Part shown: positions 59,706-64,000 of the stretch, one piece after another
Layout of the letters: every line of letters begins with the position of its first letter
Numbering within the stretch: the stretch's first letter is position 1
Assembly: GCA_903937385.1 (NCBI GenBank)
Contig: CAIZZF010000025.1
Span: 1-64,000, forward strand
Length of the DNA stretch: 64,000 bases
Source: an uncultured Holophagaceae bacterium
Lineage (GTDB): Bacteria; Acidobacteriota; Holophagae; Holophagales; Holophagaceae
Direction: 5' to 3'
Position numbers and translations under genes: made by a program
Notes under the pieces: generated by a model
Told to the model about the DNA's origin: nothing
What the model saw: the letters and a program-made list of their open reading frames with translations, nothing else
Databases searched by the model: none

Positions 59706-60268
59706 GGGGCGTCCTGGGGCTAGGGAGTCAGAACCATCATAGGAGGTCGGAGGTGCGAGCAGCGCTGGGGCTCAGCTGTTGGGGGGGTGTAGCGGACGGA
59801 TCTGGACAAACCGAGTGGTCGGTATCGAATTAATACCATTCAATGTGTGGCATTGGCTTAGGAAAAAAATGAATTCAGATGCATTCAATGAGTCGTTGAC
59901 GATCTAAAGATCCTTTTATATCAAGTTTTGTGACGCAATTCATCTTTCCTCATAAAAAAACAAAAATCCATAGGAATCCCTCTTGACCTGACCCGGAGGA
60001 AGGCGTTAGCTAGGGTCAGCCTATCCAACCCACATGTTCCGCACGATGGCTTGTCCATCACGGTTCTCATATCGCAACAGTCCCCCTGTCTCTTGGCCCA
60101 GTAGATCTGGACAGACGACAGGAAGCCTTGTCGGCAGAGGTCGTGTCGGCACTCAGAAGGGGATTTTGAATGAAGGAATGACATCTGGAGCCCAGGTCGG
60201 CCCATCCCCATTCCGCAATGGTTCACGCGCAGGATCTAACGCATTTCAACCCAAGGAGGCAAGACAAC
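59706..60268 (+). other. Long non-coding upstream region of the transporter
   Basis: 563 nt with no credible gene. It turns clearly AT-rich between about 59815 and 59980 (runs such as aaaaaaatg and cataaaaaaacaaaaa), unlike its neighbours. It holds a candidate promoter, the arms ctgaccc (59988-59994) and gggtcag (60013-60019), and twice each cattcaatg and gatctggaca. Such a long leader suggests regulated expression of the transporter. Confidence 0.6.
59896..59924 (+). promoter_or_regulatory. Candidate sigma-70 promoter upstream of the transporter
   Basis: ttgacg and tatcaa are 17 bases apart in the AT-rich part of the gap. The -35 matches five and the -10 four of six consensus bases. It would leave a leader of over 300 nt before the transporter start. 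Confidence 0.45.
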
Positions 60269-61930
60269 ATGGCCATCGCAACTGAGCAAGTCGCCGAAAG
60301 GACGCCACTCACCAAGGAAGAACGGATGGTGATCATCGCATCGTCCGTGGGGACGGTGTTCGAGTGGTACGACTTCTACCTCTACGCCACCCTGGCACCC
60401 TTCTTCGCCACCCTCTTCTTCCCCAAGGGAAACGAGACGGCGGCCCTGCTCTCCGCCTTCGCGGCCTACGCCGCCGGCTTCCTGGTCCGCCCCTTCGGCG
60501 CCCTGGTGTTCGGTCGCATTGGCGATCTGATCGGCCGGAAATACACCTTCCTCGTGACCATCGTCGTGATGGGCATGTCCACCTTCGGCGTCGGCCTCCT
60601 GCCGACCTTCTCCTCTATCGGCTGGTGGGCCCCCATCATCATGGTCACCCTGCGCCTGTTCCAGGGCCTGGCCCTGGGCGGTGAGTACGGCGGTGCCGCC
60701 ACCTACGTGGCCGAGCACTCGGCCCATGACCGCCGCGGCTACAACACCAGCTGGATCCAGACCACGGCCACCGTGGGCTTCTTCCTCTGCCTCGGCATCA
60801 TCCTGACCTGCCGCTCCACCATGACCAAGGAAGCCTTCGCCACCTGGGGCTGGCGCATTCCCTTCTGGATGTCCATCTTCCTGCTGGCTGTGTCTGTCTG
60901 GATCCGCCTGAAGCTGCATGAGTCCCCTGTCTTCACCAAGATGAAGGCCGAGGGCAAGACCTCCAAGGCCCCCCTCTCCGACAGCTTCCTGAAGTACCCC
61001 AACAACAAGTACGCGCTGCTGGCCCTCCTGGGCGCCACCGCCGGCCAGGGTGTGGTCTGGTATACCGGCCAGTTCTACGCGCTGTTCTTCATCCAGATCA
61101 CCCTGAAGCTGGACTTCGCCACCACCTACATCCTCATCGGCACCTCCCTGCTGCTGGGCACGCCCTTCTTCATCTTCTTCGGCTGGCTGTCGGACAAGAT
61201 CGGCCGCCTGAAGATCATCCTCACCGGCTGCCTCATCGCCGCCCTCACGTTCTTCCCCCTGTTCAAGGCCCTCACGCACTACGTGAATCCCGCCCTCGAG
61301 ACCTTCCAGAACACCACCGTCATCACCGTGGCCGGGAACCCTGCCGACGAGACCTTCAACCTGTTCGTGGGTCCCTGGAGCAAGTTCTCCGAGCTGGACC
61401 GCGTGAACGACTTCTTCGGCAAGCAGGGCCTCAACTTCAACAAGGTCGCCCCCATTGCGGGCAAGAAGGTTGTGGCGACCCTCCAGGGCAAGAACCCCAC
61501 CACCGGTCAGGTCACCACCACCACGGTCGAAGGCTGGAATACCGCCTCGGAAGCCGCCCTCAAGAAGGCACTGGTGGATCTGGGCTATCCCAAGGAAGCT
61601 GACAAGTCCAAGGTCAACTACCCCATGACCCTGCTGATCCTGTTCATCATGCTCATCTACGTGACCATGGTCTACGGGCCCATCGCAGCCTTCCTGGTGG
61701 AGCTCTTCCCCACCAACATCCGCTACACCTCCATGTCGCTGCCCTACCACATCGGCAACGGCTGGTTCGGTGGCATGCTGCCCCTCATCGCGACGGCCAT
61801 CGTGGCCCTCAAGGGCAACATCTACTACGGCCTCTGGTATCCGATCATCGTGGCGCTCATCACGGTGGTCATCGGGTTCCTGTTCCTGAAGGAAACCAAG
61901 GACCGGGACATCAGCACCTACCAGCACTGA
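60269..61930 (+). CDS. MHS-family MFS symporter with a large soluble insertion
   Basis: 553 aa from the ATG at 60269 (aaggagg nine bases upstream). The MHS signature is clear: SSVGTVFEWYDFYLYATLAPF, FLVRPFGALVFGRIGDLIGRKYTF and RLFQGLALGGEYGGAATYVAE. Twelve helices are expected. About 115 residues (roughly 335-450, with VTVAGNPADETFNLF and GKKVVATLQGKNPTTGQ) sit between predicted helices 9 and 10, so they face the periplasm. MHS members carry carboxylates, betaine or sugars with protons. The acs gene downstream favours acetate or another short acid. Confidence 0.88.
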   Translation: MAIATEQVAERTPLTKEERMVIIASSVGTVFEWYDFYLYATLAPFFATLFFPKGNETAALLSAFAAYAAGFLVRPFGALVFGRIGDLIGRKYTFLVTIVVMGMSTFGVGLLPTFSSIGWWAPIIMVTLRLFQGLALGGEYGGAATYVAEHSAHDRRGYNTSWIQTTATVGFFLCLGIILTCRSTMTKEAFATWGWRIPFWMSIFLLAVSVWIRLKLHESPVFTKMKAEGKTSKAPLSDSFLKYPNNKYALLALLGATAGQGVVWYTGQFYALFFIQITLKLDFATTYILIGTSLLLGTPFFIFFGWLSDKIGRLKIILTGCLIAALTFFPLFKALTHYVNPALETFQNTTVITVAGNPADETFNLFVGPWSKFSELDRVNDFFGKQGLNFNKVAPIAGKKVVATLQGKNPTTGQVTTTTVEGWNTASEAALKKALVDLGYPKEADKSKVNYPMTLLILFIMLIYVTMVYGPIAAFLVELFPTNIRYTSMSLPYHIGNGWFGGMLPLIATAIVALKGNIYYGLWYPIIVALITVVIGFLFLKETKDRDISTYQH

Positions 61931-62218
61931 CTTGACCCTTTAGCGTCCCCGACGCTGAAGGCCTGATGGGGAGCCGGGTGAGCGGAGGAATCCATCGCCC
62001 GGCTCTCCCGCTTCCCGGGGCGGCCCCCTGGCACTCGGGTGGAACCTGACCCGCCTGGCGCGCACTGGACAAGGGCCTCACCTGGCCGGACAATGATCGC
62101 CACCCCCCCATCTTCCCCATCCACCGCGGCAACGCGTGAAACCACGGCCCTGGCCCTCATGGGCGAGGCGCCTACCACCCTTTCCTCTCCCGCATCACCC
62201 CTGGCACGGAGCTGAACC

Positions 62219-64000
<1,782 letters not shown>

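Noticed and set aside
60034-60285. 83-aa ORF in the transporter leader
   Set aside because: No ribosome-binding site or family; overlaps the true transporter start in another frame.

Overview
The window is a high-GC (mid-60s % by eye) bacterial chromosome segment made mostly of conserved housekeeping loci, with a respiratory cytochrome cluster between them. A giant lipoprotein cytochrome of the CxxCH/Cx4CH type known from metal reducers, a type III glutamine synthetase, heptose/lipid A genes (so a Gram-negative envelope) and the general gene order suggest Acidobacteriota, class Holophagae (Geothrix/Holophaga-like). This assignment is inference from content, not a database match.

Layout. 1-200: 5S rRNA closing an rRNA operon, with a terminator. 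208-9047 (+): thrS-infC-rpmI-rplT-pheS-pheT-zapB-like-zapA-(probable 6S RNA)-rny, a classical translation/cell-division/RNA-decay string. 9051-12697 (-): a LuxR-type response regulator and its propeller-sensor histidine kinase. 13012-18746 (+): a putative electron-transfer cluster, comprising a lipoprotein with 30 heme-like motifs built on a triplicated module, a small monoheme cytochrome c, a DUF5777-like outer-membrane barrel candidate, and a membrane protein ending in a P460-like heme domain. 18832-23085 (-): alaS and purH. 23201-25090 (+): an unknown small protein and an orphan NuoG-like iron-sulfur protein. 25163-28706 (-): an OB-fold lipoprotein, an LpxL-like acyltransferase, rsgA and an EF-P with an arginine-tipped loop. 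28782-35250: a Ser/Thr kinase, CPBP protease, DCC protein, thioesterase, an unknown protein, class II DAHP synthase and nadA. 35620-39372: type III glutamine synthetase, a small barrel protein, rfaE2 and an FmdB zinc ribbon. 39399-42634: str operon (rpsL-rpsG-fusA, no tuf). 42806-57456: one long S10-spc-alpha ribosomal cluster through secY, adk, infA, rpmJ, rpoA and rplQ. 57507-59705 (-): a kinase-USP fusion and a phosphoesterase. 60269-64000 (+): an MHS-family transporter and acetyl-CoA synthetase (cut by the window edge), which together suggest uptake and activation of acetate or a related acid.

The most noteworthy region is 12698-18746, a candidate extracellular or periplasmic electron-transfer module next to a divergent two-component system. 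Smaller oddities are a PheT without its usual tRNA-binding domain, an RsgA without its zinc site, an ATT start for infC, a 383-nt palindrome- and repeat-bearing gap inside the spc operon, a kinase-USP fusion, and an MHS transporter with a large soluble insertion. I found no CRISPR array, IS element, prophage or tRNA gene. Most of the window is ordinary, and I did not recognise an unmistakably new system.
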